Position numbers and translations under genes: made by a program | Source: Porcincola intestinalis | Lineage (GTDB): Bacteria > Bacillota > Clostridia > Lachnospirales > Lachnospiraceae | Direction of reading: 5' to 3' | DNA: 64,000 nucleotides | NCBI RefSeq assembly: GCF_009696445.1 | Contig: NZ_VULZ01000002.1 | Location: forward strand, 248,001 to 312,000 | Shown here: piece by piece, positions 26,176-35,418 of the stretch | How positions within the stretch are numbered: position 1 is the stretch's first letter | Layout: each line of letters opens with the position of its first letter | Notes under the pieces: model-generated | Told to the model about the DNA's origin: nothing | What the model saw: the letters and a program-made list of their open reading frames with translations, nothing else | Database searches by the model: none

Positions 26176-27099
26176 TCAGGACTTCTTTTGGTTTCGGGGC
26201 TTCTTCCGGATGATCCGGGCTTTTTCAAGCTGTTCCTTCCGCTCTGCCTCCTGCTGATCAACGAAGGCATCGACCTCCTCGACCTCCATCGCCGTCAGCC
26301 TGTGGATCATCAGCTTTCCGGCAAGACTGTTCTCGTCACGGGTTTTGACATAGATATAGCCCAGCACGCTGAAGACGACAGCTCCGACAAAATTTACCAG
26401 CAGGTCCTTCATCGTATCGATGATTCCGATGTCAAGATATCCGCCGTTTACCACATAGCTCTTTCCGTCCGCCGTCTCGATCACCGTCCGGGCAATGTTC
26501 CGGATCACAAAGGGCTTCTGACTGTGCGTCGGATCAAGTGTCACCGAACCGATCGTCTTCACAATAAAATCTTTCTGCATGTCCAGGAAGAAAAACTGAT
26601 CACAGAAAAACTCAAAAAATTCCCACAGAACGCCGATCGTCATCGAGAAGCAGAAGGCGACAACCGCCAGATAGAGCGGAGAAAGATTCAGCCTGCTGCT
26701 GTGCCGGTTCAGTAAGTCGACCATCGCGAATCCGATCGCCGCGCACAGAAAGCCGTTCAGCGTGTGCAGGATTGTGTCCCATCCCGGAATCAGGGTGTAG
26801 AAATGGTTCACCTCTCCCAGAATTTCCGCCGCAAATATGAAACAGTAGATGATCCCCTCAAACAGCGGAGGAATCTCAATCTTCAGCTGTTTTTCGAAGA
26901 AGGACGGCATCAGAAACAGGATCAGCGACAAGATACAGAGTGCGGCTGCCTCATAGTTTCGCTGAAGCACGTTCAGCACCAGCGTCAAGATCACCAGTGT
27001 CCTGAGCACCATAAGCAGCTTGAACGTTTTTTTATTCAGCCGTACGCGATAGCGAAGCCTCCGGATATATCGCAGCACATCCTTTTCTTTCTGAAACAT
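26176..27099 (-). CDS. Conserved membrane protein of unknown function
   Basis: 307-aa polytopic protein. The basic N-terminus (RYIRRLRYRVRLNKK) is followed by about six helices between residues 26 and 260. Conserved-looking polar residues sit in or near membranes: IPGWDTILHTLNGFL and GVLWEFFEFFCDQFF, plus DIGIIDTMKDLLVNFVGA. This WD-H-NG and WEFFEF pattern recalls the DUF2238/YjdF-like membrane proteins, but the assignment is tentative. The C-terminal 45 residues are charged (EVEEVDAFVDQQEAERKE) and cytoplasmic. GGAGG lies 8 bases before the ATG; a TATACT box at 27134-27139 could be its -10. Confidence 0.65.
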   Translation of the reverse strand: MFQKEKDVLRYIRRLRYRVRLNKKTFKLLMVLRTLVILTLVLNVLQRNYEAAALCILSLILFLMPSFFEKQLKIEIPPLFEGIIYCFIFAAEILGEVNHFYTLIPGWDTILHTLNGFLCAAIGFAMVDLLNRHSSRLNLSPLYLAVVAFCFSMTIGVLWEFFEFFCDQFFFLDMQKDFIVKTIGSVTLDPTHSQKPFVIRNIARTVIETADGKSYVVNGGYLDIGIIDTMKDLLVNFVGAVVFSVLGYIYVKTRDENSLAGKLMIHRLTAMEVEEVDAFVDQQEAERKEQLEKARIIRKKPRNQKKS

Positions 27100-27175
27100 A
27101 ACTCGTTCCTCCTTTGAAAGCCCCTATAGTGTCAGTATAACACGACTTCACAAAATCAGAACGAACGGATACGAT

Positions 27176-28315
27176 TCAGCTGTCTTCCCGCTGCGGTGTC
27201 TCATCTGCCGCGCCTTTGTAGATCATCTGTGCATTCAGATCCCACACAGACTCCCGGTACACCGGCTCACTCTCGAACAGATAGTTGCCGTCAAAATCCG
27301 GCTTCCGGAACAGTTCCATCAGATTCTCGGCGACCTTCCTGCCGAGCATTTCCTTCGGGTGCGGAAAGGACGTCAGCTGTACTTTTCCCATCCCTGCCAG
27401 GTAGGAATCATCAATTCCGACAATGGACAGTTCCTGCGGCACACGCAGTCCGCGCTTCAGTGCAAGGTTGACCACCTGATAGGCAACCTCATCATTGTAG
27501 CACATCACCGCTGAGCAGCCTTCGATCCGTTGGAACAGGTAATCCTCAAGCGCCCCAAGGTTCGTGGTCATCGGAGTATCAACCCAGACAACATGACGCT
27601 GATGGACTTCCCCGCCTCCGATCATCATGGCATCCAGATACCCCGCATACCGGAGCGCTCCCTGCCGGTCGTCCGACTTGAAGATTGCTCCAATCTTCCG
27701 GTGCCCCGCATCGAGCAGAAGCTGTGTCGCCCTCCGGGCAACCGCCTGGTCGTCAATCCGCACGCAGGGCGCCTCAATCTGCGGATAACTGGCGTTGAAA
27801 AAGATGATGGGGATACTCCGCTCCTGAACTTCCCTATATAAATCCATGTTCGGGTTCGGCAGCGCACTCTTGGCCGGTTCCACAATCAGACCGTCAATGT
27901 TTCCCTTCTCAAGAATCTGCCGGAGCATTTCGCGTTCCCGCGTGACCCGGTTGTCCGTAAATGAAACCTGCATCGAGAATCCATTCTTTGAAAGGACGCG
28001 CTCGATTCCCTTGAGAGTCGGCGGAAAGATGTAGCTTTCATAGAACGTGCTCAGAACAGCAACGCTCATGTACCTCGGCTCATAGACCAGCTGGCGGACG
28101 CCGCCGATGTATGTCCCGCTTCCCTGCACCCTGGAGACGATGTGCTGTGCCTCCAGCTCGCCGGTCGCATGCCGGACAGTCTGCCTGCTGAGACCGAAAC
28201 GCTCGCTCAGCTCCTTCTCGCTCGGAAGCTTGTCCCCGCTTCTCAGTGACCCGTCCGCGATTTCCTGCCTGACCCAGTTGATGATTTTCTGATATTTCGC
28301 TTCCTGTCCGGCCAT
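27176..28315 (-). CDS. araR: AraR-type arabinose repressor (GntR HTH + LacI-like sensor)
   Basis: 379-aa repressor. The N-terminal GntR winged helix (SGDKLPSEKELSERFGLSRQTVRHA, given here in part) is fused to a LacI/PBP1-type ligand-binding domain (VAVLSTFYESYIFPPTL, DGLIVEPAKSALPNPN, HRKIGAIFKSDDRQGA, AVMCYNDEVAYQV, LSIVGIDDS, VQLTSFPHPKEMLG). This fusion and the PAKSALPNPN segment are diagnostic of AraR, which releases DNA on binding L-arabinose. It sits at the end of the arabinose operon after a strong hairpin. The likely target is the palindrome overlapping the operon promoter at 35182-35203. Confidence 0.9.
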   Translation of the reverse strand: MAGQEAKYQKIINWVRQEIADGSLRSGDKLPSEKELSERFGLSRQTVRHATGELEAQHIVSRVQGSGTYIGGVRQLVYEPRYMSVAVLSTFYESYIFPPTLKGIERVLSKNGFSMQVSFTDNRVTREREMLRQILEKGNIDGLIVEPAKSALPNPNMDLYREVQERSIPIIFFNASYPQIEAPCVRIDDQAVARRATQLLLDAGHRKIGAIFKSDDRQGALRYAGYLDAMMIGGGEVHQRHVVWVDTPMTTNLGALEDYLFQRIEGCSAVMCYNDEVAYQVVNLALKRGLRVPQELSIVGIDDSYLAGMGKVQLTSFPHPKEMLGRKVAENLMELFRKPDFDGNYLFESEPVYRESVWDLNAQMIYKGAADETPQREDS

Positions 28316-28525
28316 CTGCCTACCCCGTCCTGTTGCTTTACTCTGCCTGACGCCGGGTATTCCTCCTGCTCACACCTGCACTGCTGCGGTTCTCTTACCA
28401 TCATCCACAGCTGGCAAGCCTGCCAGCCCGGCGTGTGTCATGCCGTTCGCCGCTGACAAGCCTGCCGTCCAGGCGCCATATCACGCTATCCGGCGCCTGT
28501 ATGTCTGCTGTCCCGGCGCTCTGCT

Positions 28526-28569
28526 GCAGGGCGGCATGCCGCGCCCAAAGCCACTGCATGCCGCCCTGC
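28526..28569 (-). terminator. Hairpin between araA and araR
   Basis: Perfect 14-bp inverted repeat GCAGGGCGGCATGC / GCATGCCGCCCTGC with a 16-base loop, 14 bases after the araA stop. There is no T-run, so it may act as an RNA stabiliser or partial terminator that lowers araR expression relative to araA. Confidence 0.6.
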
Positions 28570-28582
28570 TGTTTCCTGTTGT

Positions 28583-30013
28583 TTACATCTTCGCCAGATC
28601 CGCCTCTGTCGTATCGTCGCCGATTGTCACAAGCTCCGTCCCGGTCAGCTTCGCGAACAGCGCGATGTCCTCCCGCTTCAGTGCTGTCGAGACCACAGAG
28701 TGGTGCGCGCCGCCTGCGTAGCACCATGCTGCGGTTCCAATCTCGAAGTTCGGCTTGTGGCGGTACATGATCCGGGCCACCGGCAGCTTCGGCATCGGCT
28801 GCGGCTGCTTCACCAGCTCGATGTCCGCACAGATGATCCGGAAATGATCACCCAGGTCAATCAGCGTGCACTGGATACCGTCTCCTGTCACGCCGTCAAA
28901 GACCAGGCGCGCCGGGTCATCCTTGCCGCCGATTCCGAGCGGGTGAACCTGGATCTCCGGTTTTGTCGCCGCGAAGGATGCCGGCACCTCCAGCATGTGG
29001 GAGGCCAGCTCCAGCTCGTGTCCCGGTGTCAGATCGTAGGTATAATCCTCAATGAAGCCGGTCGCTCCCCTTCTTCCCTCTGCCATCTTCATGAGAACGG
29101 AGGAGAAGGCGCTGATCTTGTAGTCGCCCTCCGGTCCGAACCCGATGCCCTTCGCCATCAGATCCTGTGCCGCAAGCCCAGGCAGCTGGCTGAGACCGTG
29201 CAGATCCTGGAAGTTGTCAGTGAAGGCCGTCACACTATTTGCGGCGATGAACTTCTCGAATGCGATCTGATAACGCGCCTGCGTGCGGACTGCCTCTACG
29301 TTGTCGGTCGCCATCGTGTAGCGGCTCTCATAGTCCGCCATCTTCGCGTCGATCTCGTCATCTGTCACCTGTCCGGCCAGATCCGCGATCTCGCCGATTC
29401 CCCAGTACTTGACCTCCCAGCCATACTTGATCTCACATTCGAGCCGGTTGCCGTCTGTGACCGCGACATCGCGCATGTTGTTGCCGAATGTCGCCACACG
29501 CGTTCTGTGAGAGAGCCCGATCGCCTTCGCGACCTGTGCGAAGCGGCGAATCTTCTCCAAAACCGCTTCATGCTGATAGTAGCCTGCAACCACCTCATGG
29601 CGGATTCCAAGCTTTGCCAGGATGAAGCCGTACTCACGGTCGCCGTGCGCCGCCTGGTTCAGGTTCATGAAGTCCATGTCAATGGAATCATACGGCAGCT
29701 TCTCATTGGCCTGCGTGTGAAGGTGCAGGAGCGGCTTCTGAAGAAGCTGAAGTCCCTTGATCCACATTTTTGCCGGGGAAAATGTATGCATCCAGGTGAT
29801 AACGCCGACGCAATCGTCGTCGACCATAACCTTTTTCATGTCCTCGACGCAGATCTCCGACGTCTCAACGGTCGGCAGAAGCTCGATTCGGATCACGTCC
29901 CCCAGCTTCTGATTCAGAAAATCTGTCATCTTCTGACAGTCTTCCCTGACGGACTGAAGGCACTCTCTTCCATAAAGATCCTGGCTTCCCGGGATAAAAT
30001 ATAACTTTTCCAT
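28583..30013 (-). CDS. araA: L-arabinose isomerase
   Basis: Converts L-arabinose to L-ribulose, the first catabolic step. The 476-aa protein is slightly shorter than the usual ~500 and begins directly at the first strand (MEKLYFIPGSQDLYGRE). Landmarks are LHTQANEKLPYDSIDMDFMN (20 residues shown), EVVAGYYQHEAV, FGNNMRDVAVTDGN, GFGPEGDYKISA and the C-terminal metal/His region WCYAGGAHHSV. AAAGGAG precedes the ATG by 7 bases. It lies 12 bases downstream of the last permease gene, so uptake and isomerisation are co-transcribed. AraB and AraD genes are not in the window. Confidence 0.95.
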   Translation of the reverse strand: MEKLYFIPGSQDLYGRECLQSVREDCQKMTDFLNQKLGDVIRIELLPTVETSEICVEDMKKVMVDDDCVGVITWMHTFSPAKMWIKGLQLLQKPLLHLHTQANEKLPYDSIDMDFMNLNQAAHGDREYGFILAKLGIRHEVVAGYYQHEAVLEKIRRFAQVAKAIGLSHRTRVATFGNNMRDVAVTDGNRLECEIKYGWEVKYWGIGEIADLAGQVTDDEIDAKMADYESRYTMATDNVEAVRTQARYQIAFEKFIAANSVTAFTDNFQDLHGLSQLPGLAAQDLMAKGIGFGPEGDYKISAFSSVLMKMAEGRRGATGFIEDYTYDLTPGHELELASHMLEVPASFAATKPEIQVHPLGIGGKDDPARLVFDGVTGDGIQCTLIDLGDHFRIICADIELVKQPQPMPKLPVARIMYRHKPNFEIGTAAWCYAGGAHHSVVSTALKREDIALFAKLTGTELVTIGDDTTEADLAKM

Positions 30014-30025
30014 ATAAAATCTCCT

Positions 30026-31000
30026 TTACTTGATAACCTGAAGCGACTGTCTGTCCGCAAAGACGGTGACAAAGATCAGGAACACAACGCCCTGAACCAG
30101 CTGCATTGCCTGCGTGGTCAGCCCCATCATGTTCAGACCCGAAATCAGGACGGTGTAGAGCAGCGAGCCGATGATGACATTCAGGAAGCTGGACTTTGCG
30201 CCGCCGGAGATCGGCATCCCGCCGAGGACCAGCGCGATCAGAATCTGAGTCTCGAGCTGGTTGCCGCCCGAGGCGGTGACCGAACCAACCTTGATTGCGT
30301 TGATGAATGCCGCAAATCCTGTGATGGCGCCTGCCAGCACGTAGACCAGGAACTTCATCCGGTCTGTCCGGATGCCGGCATACTTCGCCGCCTTCTCACC
30401 GGCTCCGATTGCCTTAAGGTGAATGCCGAACTTCGTGAAGCGGAAGGCCAGAAGACCGAGCACGATGACAACCAGCGTGCAGACCATTTTCAGCGTTTCG
30501 TTCATGCCGAGCATCGTCAGCTTGATGTCCCCCATGACCGGAGAATTCGAGGTCATGTACTTGATGATACCGCGGAAGAGGAACATCGTGCAAATTGTGA
30601 CGATAAAGGACTTGATCTTCCGGTTGACATAGAAGAATCCGTTCATCGCCCCGATCGCCGCACCGGTTCCGATTCCCGCAAGGATTGACAGCGGAATGCT
30701 GACCTTTGAGACCATGCAGACCACGATGGACGCCATGCCCAGGATCGAGCCCTGGGAGAAGTCCAGCCCGCCCATCGTCATGATGAAGAAGACGCCGGTG
30801 GAGGCAATCATGGTCACATAAACCTGGGACATAACCAGGCTAAACTTGGAGACCATCCTGCCCTTCGTCAGAATATTGAAGACGATGAAAACCGCGACAA
30901 GCCCCACAGCCGGGAGCAGCTGGCGCATCAGCATCGCTCTGGATACCTTCTTCAGCTCCTCCTCATGGGAAGCTGTTTTTGCTATGCTTTTTTCAGCCAT
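30026..31000 (-). CDS. Ribose/arabinose-type ABC importer permease 2
   Basis: Membrane subunit of the RbsC/AraH family, 324 aa with about nine helices. Family segments seen: TMGGLDFSQGSILGMAS, GIGTGAAIGAMNGFFYVN, FIVTICTMFLFRGI, KAIGAGEKAAKYAGI, GALVLGGMPISGGAKSS-like (ALVLGGMPISGGAKSS). It is encoded just before araA and after the ATPase, so it belongs to the arabinose importer. The presence of two different permease genes suggests a heterodimeric channel. Confidence 0.88.
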   Translation of the reverse strand: MAEKSIAKTASHEEELKKVSRAMLMRQLLPAVGLVAVFIVFNILTKGRMVSKFSLVMSQVYVTMIASTGVFFIMTMGGLDFSQGSILGMASIVVCMVSKVSIPLSILAGIGTGAAIGAMNGFFYVNRKIKSFIVTICTMFLFRGIIKYMTSNSPVMGDIKLTMLGMNETLKMVCTLVVIVLGLLAFRFTKFGIHLKAIGAGEKAAKYAGIRTDRMKFLVYVLAGAITGFAAFINAIKVGSVTASGGNQLETQILIALVLGGMPISGGAKSSFLNVIIGSLLYTVLISGLNMMGLTTQAMQLVQGVVFLIFVTVFADRQSLQVIK

Positions 31001-31011
31001 GTCTCTCCTCC

Positions 31012-32511
31012 TTACACCATCTTCTCAATCAGTCTGTTCTCATCGAGGTCCCGATTGCGCTCCAGTTCGCCGCTGATCTTTCCGTCCTTCGTGATCAGGA
31101 TCCGGTCACACATGCCGATCAGCTCCATCAACTCCTCGGAGATCATGATGATCGACTTGCCTTCCTTTCTCATCTGATCCATCAGCTGGTAGATATCCTG
31201 CTTGACCTTGATGTCGATGCCTCTCGTCGGACTGTCGAGCACCAGAATATCCGAATTCTTTCCGATCCACCTGGCCAGGACAACCTTCTGCTTGTTCCCG
31301 CCCGACAGGTCCGAGACAAACTGGTCTGTGTTGACCATCTTGACGGACATCTCCTTCGCGTACTTGTTCGCGAACTCCTTCATCCTTTTGCCGCTCAGGA
31401 AACAGCCAAATGACTTCAGGGAATCAAGCGACGGCAGACAGATGTTATCGCCGATGCTCTGGTTCATGACCACCGATTCGTTGTCGCGGTCCTTTGAGGT
31501 ATAGGCGATGCTGTGGGAAATTGCTGTCGGAATGCTGTTGATCGGCGTTCCATCCGCGAGCGTCACAGAGCCTGTCCTGTCAAATGAAGCTCCGAAGCAT
31601 GCCTTTCCGACTTCGTGCATGCCCGACTCTGACAAACCGCCGAATCCGAGGATCTCACCCTTGTGCAGTTCGAACGAGACATGTTCGATCTGCCCCGGAA
31701 CGGTCACATCCTTGACGGAGAGCACGACCTCCTTGCTGACCGGCTCGCCATAATCCGCACGGTAGTAGTTTCCGGTCACCTCACGGCCGACCATCAGGCG
31801 CTTGAGATCCTCCTCGGAAACCTGGCTTGCGCTCACCGTGTCGATGTACACACCGTCGCGCAGAATCGTGATGGTATCGGACAGCCGGAGCACTTCCTCG
31901 AGATCATGGGATATGAAGATGATTGTCCCGCCCTCACTGCGGATGCGCTTCATCACCTTGTACAGCTCCTCACGACCTTCCTGAGACAGTGCTGTCGTCG
32001 TCTCGTCGACAACCACGATCTTCGGCTTGAAGTATGTCGCCTTGACAATCTCAACCAGCTTGCGGTCCTCGAAATTATAATCGTCCACCATGTCACTGGC
32101 CTTAATGCGCCCGAACCCGTAATCATCCAGCAGCTTCTGCGCCTCCCGGTTCATCGCGTTCGTGTTCTTGATGCCCATGTGCACGAACCGATTCTCATGT
32201 CCGAGGAAGATATTCTCGGCGACCGTCAGGCCGGAAAGCGTTCCGAGCTCCTGCACGATGATCGAGACCCCCTCGTCGTTGGCCGCGACCTGATTCTTCG
32301 GGTGGATCTCCTTCCCGTCCAGGATGAAATGCCCGCTGTCGATGGAATAGATACCCGTCAGCATATTGGTAAGGGTCGACTTGCCGGAACCATTTTCACC
32401 GATCAGTGCGTGAATTTCACCCTTGTTGATTGTAAATGAAACATCCTGCACCGCTTTCGTGATTCCGAAGGTCTTCGAAAGGTGCTGGATCTGTAATCTG
32501 ACTTCACTCAT
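31012..32511 (-). CDS. Ribose/arabinose-type ABC importer ATPase (two NBDs)
   Basis: Fused double ATPase of the AraG/MglA/RbsA family, 499 aa. NBD1 has Walker A GENGSGKSTLTN and Walker B IVVVDETTTALS, but the usual LSVGQ-like signature before it is replaced by YNFEDRKLVEIV. NBD2 has the family's degenerate Walker A (FGGLSESGMHEV) and a clear signature LSGGNKQKVVLARW with Walker B ILVLDSPTRGID. It energises uptake for the two adjacent permeases and the upstream binding protein, and lies in one operon with araA. Confidence 0.9.
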   Translation of the reverse strand: MSEVRLQIQHLSKTFGITKAVQDVSFTINKGEIHALIGENGSGKSTLTNMLTGIYSIDSGHFILDGKEIHPKNQVAANDEGVSIIVQELGTLSGLTVAENIFLGHENRFVHMGIKNTNAMNREAQKLLDDYGFGRIKASDMVDDYNFEDRKLVEIVKATYFKPKIVVVDETTTALSQEGREELYKVMKRIRSEGGTIIFISHDLEEVLRLSDTITILRDGVYIDTVSASQVSEEDLKRLMVGREVTGNYYRADYGEPVSKEVVLSVKDVTVPGQIEHVSFELHKGEILGFGGLSESGMHEVGKACFGASFDRTGSVTLADGTPINSIPTAISHSIAYTSKDRDNESVVMNQSIGDNICLPSLDSLKSFGCFLSGKRMKEFANKYAKEMSVKMVNTDQFVSDLSGGNKQKVVLARWIGKNSDILVLDSPTRGIDIKVKQDIYQLMDQMRKEGKSIIMISEELMELIGMCDRILITKDGKISGELERNRDLDENRLIEKMV

Positions 32512-32529
32512 GTCCTTCTCCTCCTCCGA

Positions 32530-33498
32530 TCACTTGACAATCTCGCCCTTGCCGACCTTAGTTGTCAGCGTGACGATAATCAGCAGTGCCAGACCTGAGA
32601 TGACATCGTTGACGGCCGTCGGTGCACCGAGTGCCACAAAGCCGTAGTAGATGATCTGCAGGAAGAACTCACCGATAATGATCGCCGGGATCGGGATCCC
32701 GTATTTCTTCAGCGCAAGGCCGAGGAAGCAGCCCATCGTCGGATAGAAATTGCGGCTCATGGACGCCATGCCCGTCTCTGCGACCATCGAGGACCCGTAG
32801 CTGATCGTCAGAATCGCCTCGATTCCGAAGAACGCCCCGGATATGACGAACGCGATGACCTTGTAGAGATTGACATTGATGCCCATATTCTTTGCGACAA
32901 ACTCATTGGACCCGATAGCGTACGTATAGGTTCCGATCTTCGTATAGTTCAGAAGAAGGTACGCCACCAGGAATGCGATGACTGCCAGAATCAGGTCGCC
33001 CGGCATTGCCCCGAGTTTTCTGAGATTGGACGGAAGCGTCGCTGACTGACCGCCTGCGATGTAGCTGGCAATAGACTCGTAGATTAGCGCAAGCCCGGTC
33101 GTGACAATCATCGACGGAATGTGAAGCTTTACATAGAAGAATCCGTTCAGGAGCCCGACAATCGCCCCCGTCAGGATGCAGCCGACGATCAGCCCGAAAT
33201 ATCCCATATTGAAACGGGATGCCAGCGTCGTTCCCACGATGGCGGACAGCATGATGTTGGCGCCGATGGAGAAATCGAACATCCCCATGACCATGACAAA
33301 ATAGAACCCGGCAGCGCCAGCTGAAATCATCAGCGATGATTCAAAGTAGCTGAGCAGATTCTTCGGCGAACCGAAGTTGCCGGGCGTGATGACCTTGAAA
33401 ACCGCCCAGGAGGCGACGACCAGAAGGACCAGGATGAGAAATCCCATCGTCCTGCCCGAGAGCTTCCCGCCTTTCTTAACACGTTCAGTTGAACCCAT
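32530..33498 (-). CDS. Ribose/arabinose-type ABC importer permease 1
   Basis: RbsC/AraH-family membrane subunit, 322 aa, with about nine helices. Motifs include VMGMFDFSIGANIMLSAI, GAIVGLLNGFFYVKLHIPS, YAIGSNEFVAKNMGINVN and GCFLGLALKKYGIPIPA. It pairs with the second permease at 30026-31000. It is separated from the binding-protein gene by a 221-base gap holding an 11-bp stem-loop. GAGG precedes the ATG. Confidence 0.88.
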   Translation of the reverse strand: MGSTERVKKGGKLSGRTMGFLILVLLVVASWAVFKVITPGNFGSPKNLLSYFESSLMISAGAAGFYFVMVMGMFDFSIGANIMLSAIVGTTLASRFNMGYFGLIVGCILTGAIVGLLNGFFYVKLHIPSMIVTTGLALIYESIASYIAGGQSATLPSNLRKLGAMPGDLILAVIAFLVAYLLLNYTKIGTYTYAIGSNEFVAKNMGINVNLYKVIAFVISGAFFGIEAILTISYGSSMVAETGMASMSRNFYPTMGCFLGLALKKYGIPIPAIIIGEFFLQIIYYGFVALGAPTAVNDVISGLALLIIVTLTTKVGKGEIVK

Positions 33499-33551
33499 AC
33501 CAATACCTCATTTTCCGACAAGTTGTACTTGACAAGTCATCCTGAAAGAGA

Positions 33552-33578
33552 GGCCGGTATCACCGAATGATACCGGCC
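33552..33578 (-). promoter_or_regulatory. Intercistronic hairpin after arabinose binding-protein gene
   Basis: Stem GGCCGGTATCA / TGATACCGGCC with loop CCGAA, and no T-run. It probably stabilises the upstream message so that binding protein is made in excess over membrane subunits. Confidence 0.65.
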
Positions 33579-33719
33579 CGGTCATTTCTGTTGGAAAGCG
33601 GTCATGAACTATCCGCTTTGCTTTCAGTTTTGTTGCGCAGGCAGCCTGGCCTTTCGGCCTGTGCTGCGCTCAGCTCAAGTGCGGCTGACTCAGCCTTCAC
33701 AGCCGTCCGGAGAGCGTTC

Positions 33720-34913
33720 TCAGCCTGCCTCTGTTGCGGACTCTGTTGCCACCTCAGCCTCGGTAGAAGCCGCTGCTCCACCTGCACGTGCTGCTGCGTC
33801 TTCGATGGACAGTGCCTCAGCCGACTTGGTCAGATCCTCGAGACTCTCGTTGGAGAGATCCACGATCTCCTGATCGGTGTACGGAAGCTGATCAACGAAA
33901 TACTTCTCATATGCCTTGTAATCGTCTGCAGAAGAGACATACAGGTACGGGAAGTTGATCTCGTTGAAGGTTCCCGCGAAGTCTGTGTAGTTGCCCTTGA
34001 TGGCGTTGTAAACCATCAGGAATGCGAATAGCGGATCGCAGTAATGTCCGCCGGACTCACCCGCCATGGAGCCGTTCTCAAGTCTCTCTCCGAGATCCGG
34101 AAGGAAGTCTGTGGAAACGATGGAGATATCCTTGGTCTTGCCGGCTGCCTCAACCGCCGAGATTGCACCCTGCAGAGGCTCTCCGCCGCCGCCTGCCGGA
34201 ATCAGCGCATCCAGCTTCGGATCCGCACTCATCAGTGCGTTGGCAGCCTTTGCGCCGCCCTCGGAAGTGGTTCCTGCGTACTGCGGTTCGGAAAGCGCTG
34301 CCTGATCATCCGGATGATCCTTGTTCCACTTGTCAACGCCGGCCTTGTAGCCTTCCCATCTGCCAAGCCATGTCGCATCGCCCTGCTCCCAGCCGATCAG
34401 TCCGATGTCCCTGCAGCCCTTGTCAAGCAGGATGTTGACCAGCTTCTCGCCGTTCTCCGGCTCGTTCTCATGAACAGCGCCGACATAGTAATCGGAAGCC
34501 TTAGCCAGATCATAGATATCCTTGCTGTTCTCCTCGCTGATGACGCGGAAGAACTGTGCCAGATAAACCTGGTTCGCATTGCAGGTCGCGATTGCGGACT
34601 GCATCTCGGAATCCGCGGAGTTGCAGATGATGATGCCCTGGCAGCCTGCTGCGCACAGCTGCTCGACGGAAGCCGTAACCTTCTCGGATACATGTCCCTG
34701 GTCGACATACTGGACATTGACGCCAAGCGCCTTTGCGGCCTCATCCAGAATCTTCTTACACTGAGAACCAAGCACGTCCGTGGAGCTCCAGATGGAGACA
34801 CCGATCGTGATGTCCTTGTTGTCGATGGTATCTGCCTGAGCAACGGTTGCCCCTGCCATCATTGATCCGATCATAGCAGCGCTGAGCACTGCGCTGACAA
34901 GTCTGCGTTTCAT
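33720..34913 (-). CDS. Sugar-binding protein of the arabinose ABC importer (ChvE-like)
   Basis: Secreted periplasmic-binding-protein-type receptor, 397 aa. Signal peptide MKRRLVSAVLSAAMIGSMM ends at AQA-DT without a lipobox Cys. Core: ITIGVSIWSSTDVLG, GIIICNSADSEMQS, DIGLIGWEQGDATWLGRW, DALIPAGGGGEPLQGAI. The last ~25 residues are low-complexity Ala/Glu/Thr. It is the first gene of the operon leading to two permeases, an ATPase and araA, so L-arabinose (or a similar pentose) is the likely ligand. The absence of a lipid anchor is unusual for a Gram-positive receptor. Confidence 0.88.
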   Translation of the reverse strand: MKRRLVSAVLSAAMIGSMMAGATVAQADTIDNKDITIGVSIWSSTDVLGSQCKKILDEAAKALGVNVQYVDQGHVSEKVTASVEQLCAAGCQGIIICNSADSEMQSAIATCNANQVYLAQFFRVISEENSKDIYDLAKASDYYVGAVHENEPENGEKLVNILLDKGCRDIGLIGWEQGDATWLGRWEGYKAGVDKWNKDHPDDQAALSEPQYAGTTSEGGAKAANALMSADPKLDALIPAGGGGEPLQGAISAVEAAGKTKDISIVSTDFLPDLGERLENGSMAGESGGHYCDPLFAFLMVYNAIKGNYTDFAGTFNEINFPYLYVSSADDYKAYEKYFVDQLPYTDQEIVDLSNESLEDLTKSAEALSIEDAAARAGGAAASTEAEVATESATEAG

Positions 34914-35181
34914 GATGATCCCTCCTTCAAATGGGTATTGCCTGCTTTTTATCCTGCGGGATTCGGGAGCCAGATCTTAACCTATTTTCCGTCTGTCGGC
35001 CATCTGTCCCTTAACCGCTGCGTTCCGGAGCCGTGGCGTTCAAGTTGTACATATACATCATGGCCGTCATCCATGCAGGATTGTTTGCAACAGATGAAAA
35101 GCGAAACTCTGTTTGTTGATTCCATCAGGTTATTCCCAGATTTTTCAACTAATTTCGTCGTTTTTCATCTTACATCACTAA

Positions 35182-35203
35182 ATTCAGTATAGTCATACTG
35201 AAT
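35182..35203. promoter_or_regulatory. Palindromic operator overlapping the arabinose-operon -10 box
   Basis: ATTCAGTAT-AGTC-ATACTGAAT, 9-bp perfect arms. It covers the -10 hexamer, so a bound protein would block RNA polymerase. AraR is the obvious candidate, although the sequence is unlike the Bacillus AraR site. Confidence 0.65.
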
Positions 35204-35214
35204 AATGACGTCAA
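35186..35214 (-). promoter_or_regulatory. Arabinose-operon promoter
   Basis: Minus strand: -35 TTGACG (35209-35214), 17-base spacer, -10 TATACT (35186-35191), a near-consensus sigma-A promoter. Confidence 0.75.
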
Positions 35215-35260
35215 TAGGTAAGCATATCTTTGTCGCAGTTGTCTAGTCTACAGATATAAA

Positions 35261-35312
35261 AATTGGTAAAACTGCCCAATTATTTTCGGTTAAATGAGCA
35301 GTTTTACCAATT
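35261..35312 (-). terminator. Intrinsic terminator of the two-component operon
   Basis: Perfect 15-bp arms AATTGGTAAAACTGC / GCAGTTTTACCAATT. On the minus strand the stem is followed by TTTTTATA. It lies ~107 bases after the response-regulator stop. Confidence 0.85.
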
Positions 35313-35418
35313 AAATAGAGTTATTTTAGGACATATCTAACGTTAACTTTTCAAAACAATTAAAGTTGTATGGTACCTTTCTCAGCCTGCCTGGTTTCCC
35401 TGCCAAGACGTCCGACGA

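Larger units (their letters stand above)
34914..35418. other. Regulatory region between the arabinose operon and the two-component genes
   Basis: 505 bases without a gene. It contains the arabinose-operon promoter and palindrome (35182-35214) and the terminator of the two-component operon (35261-35312). The ~270-base leader from the promoter to the start codon shows no riboswitch that I recognise. Confidence 0.6.

Noticed and set aside
28700-30004. 434-codon plus-strand open frame
   Set aside because: Exactly antisense to araA, which is unmistakable; the product looks like no family.
34914-35181. Possible riboswitch or T-box in the long arabinose-operon leader
   Set aside because: No recognisable conserved box or strong helix was found in the leader; the nearby 15-bp stem belongs to the opposite end of the two-component operon.
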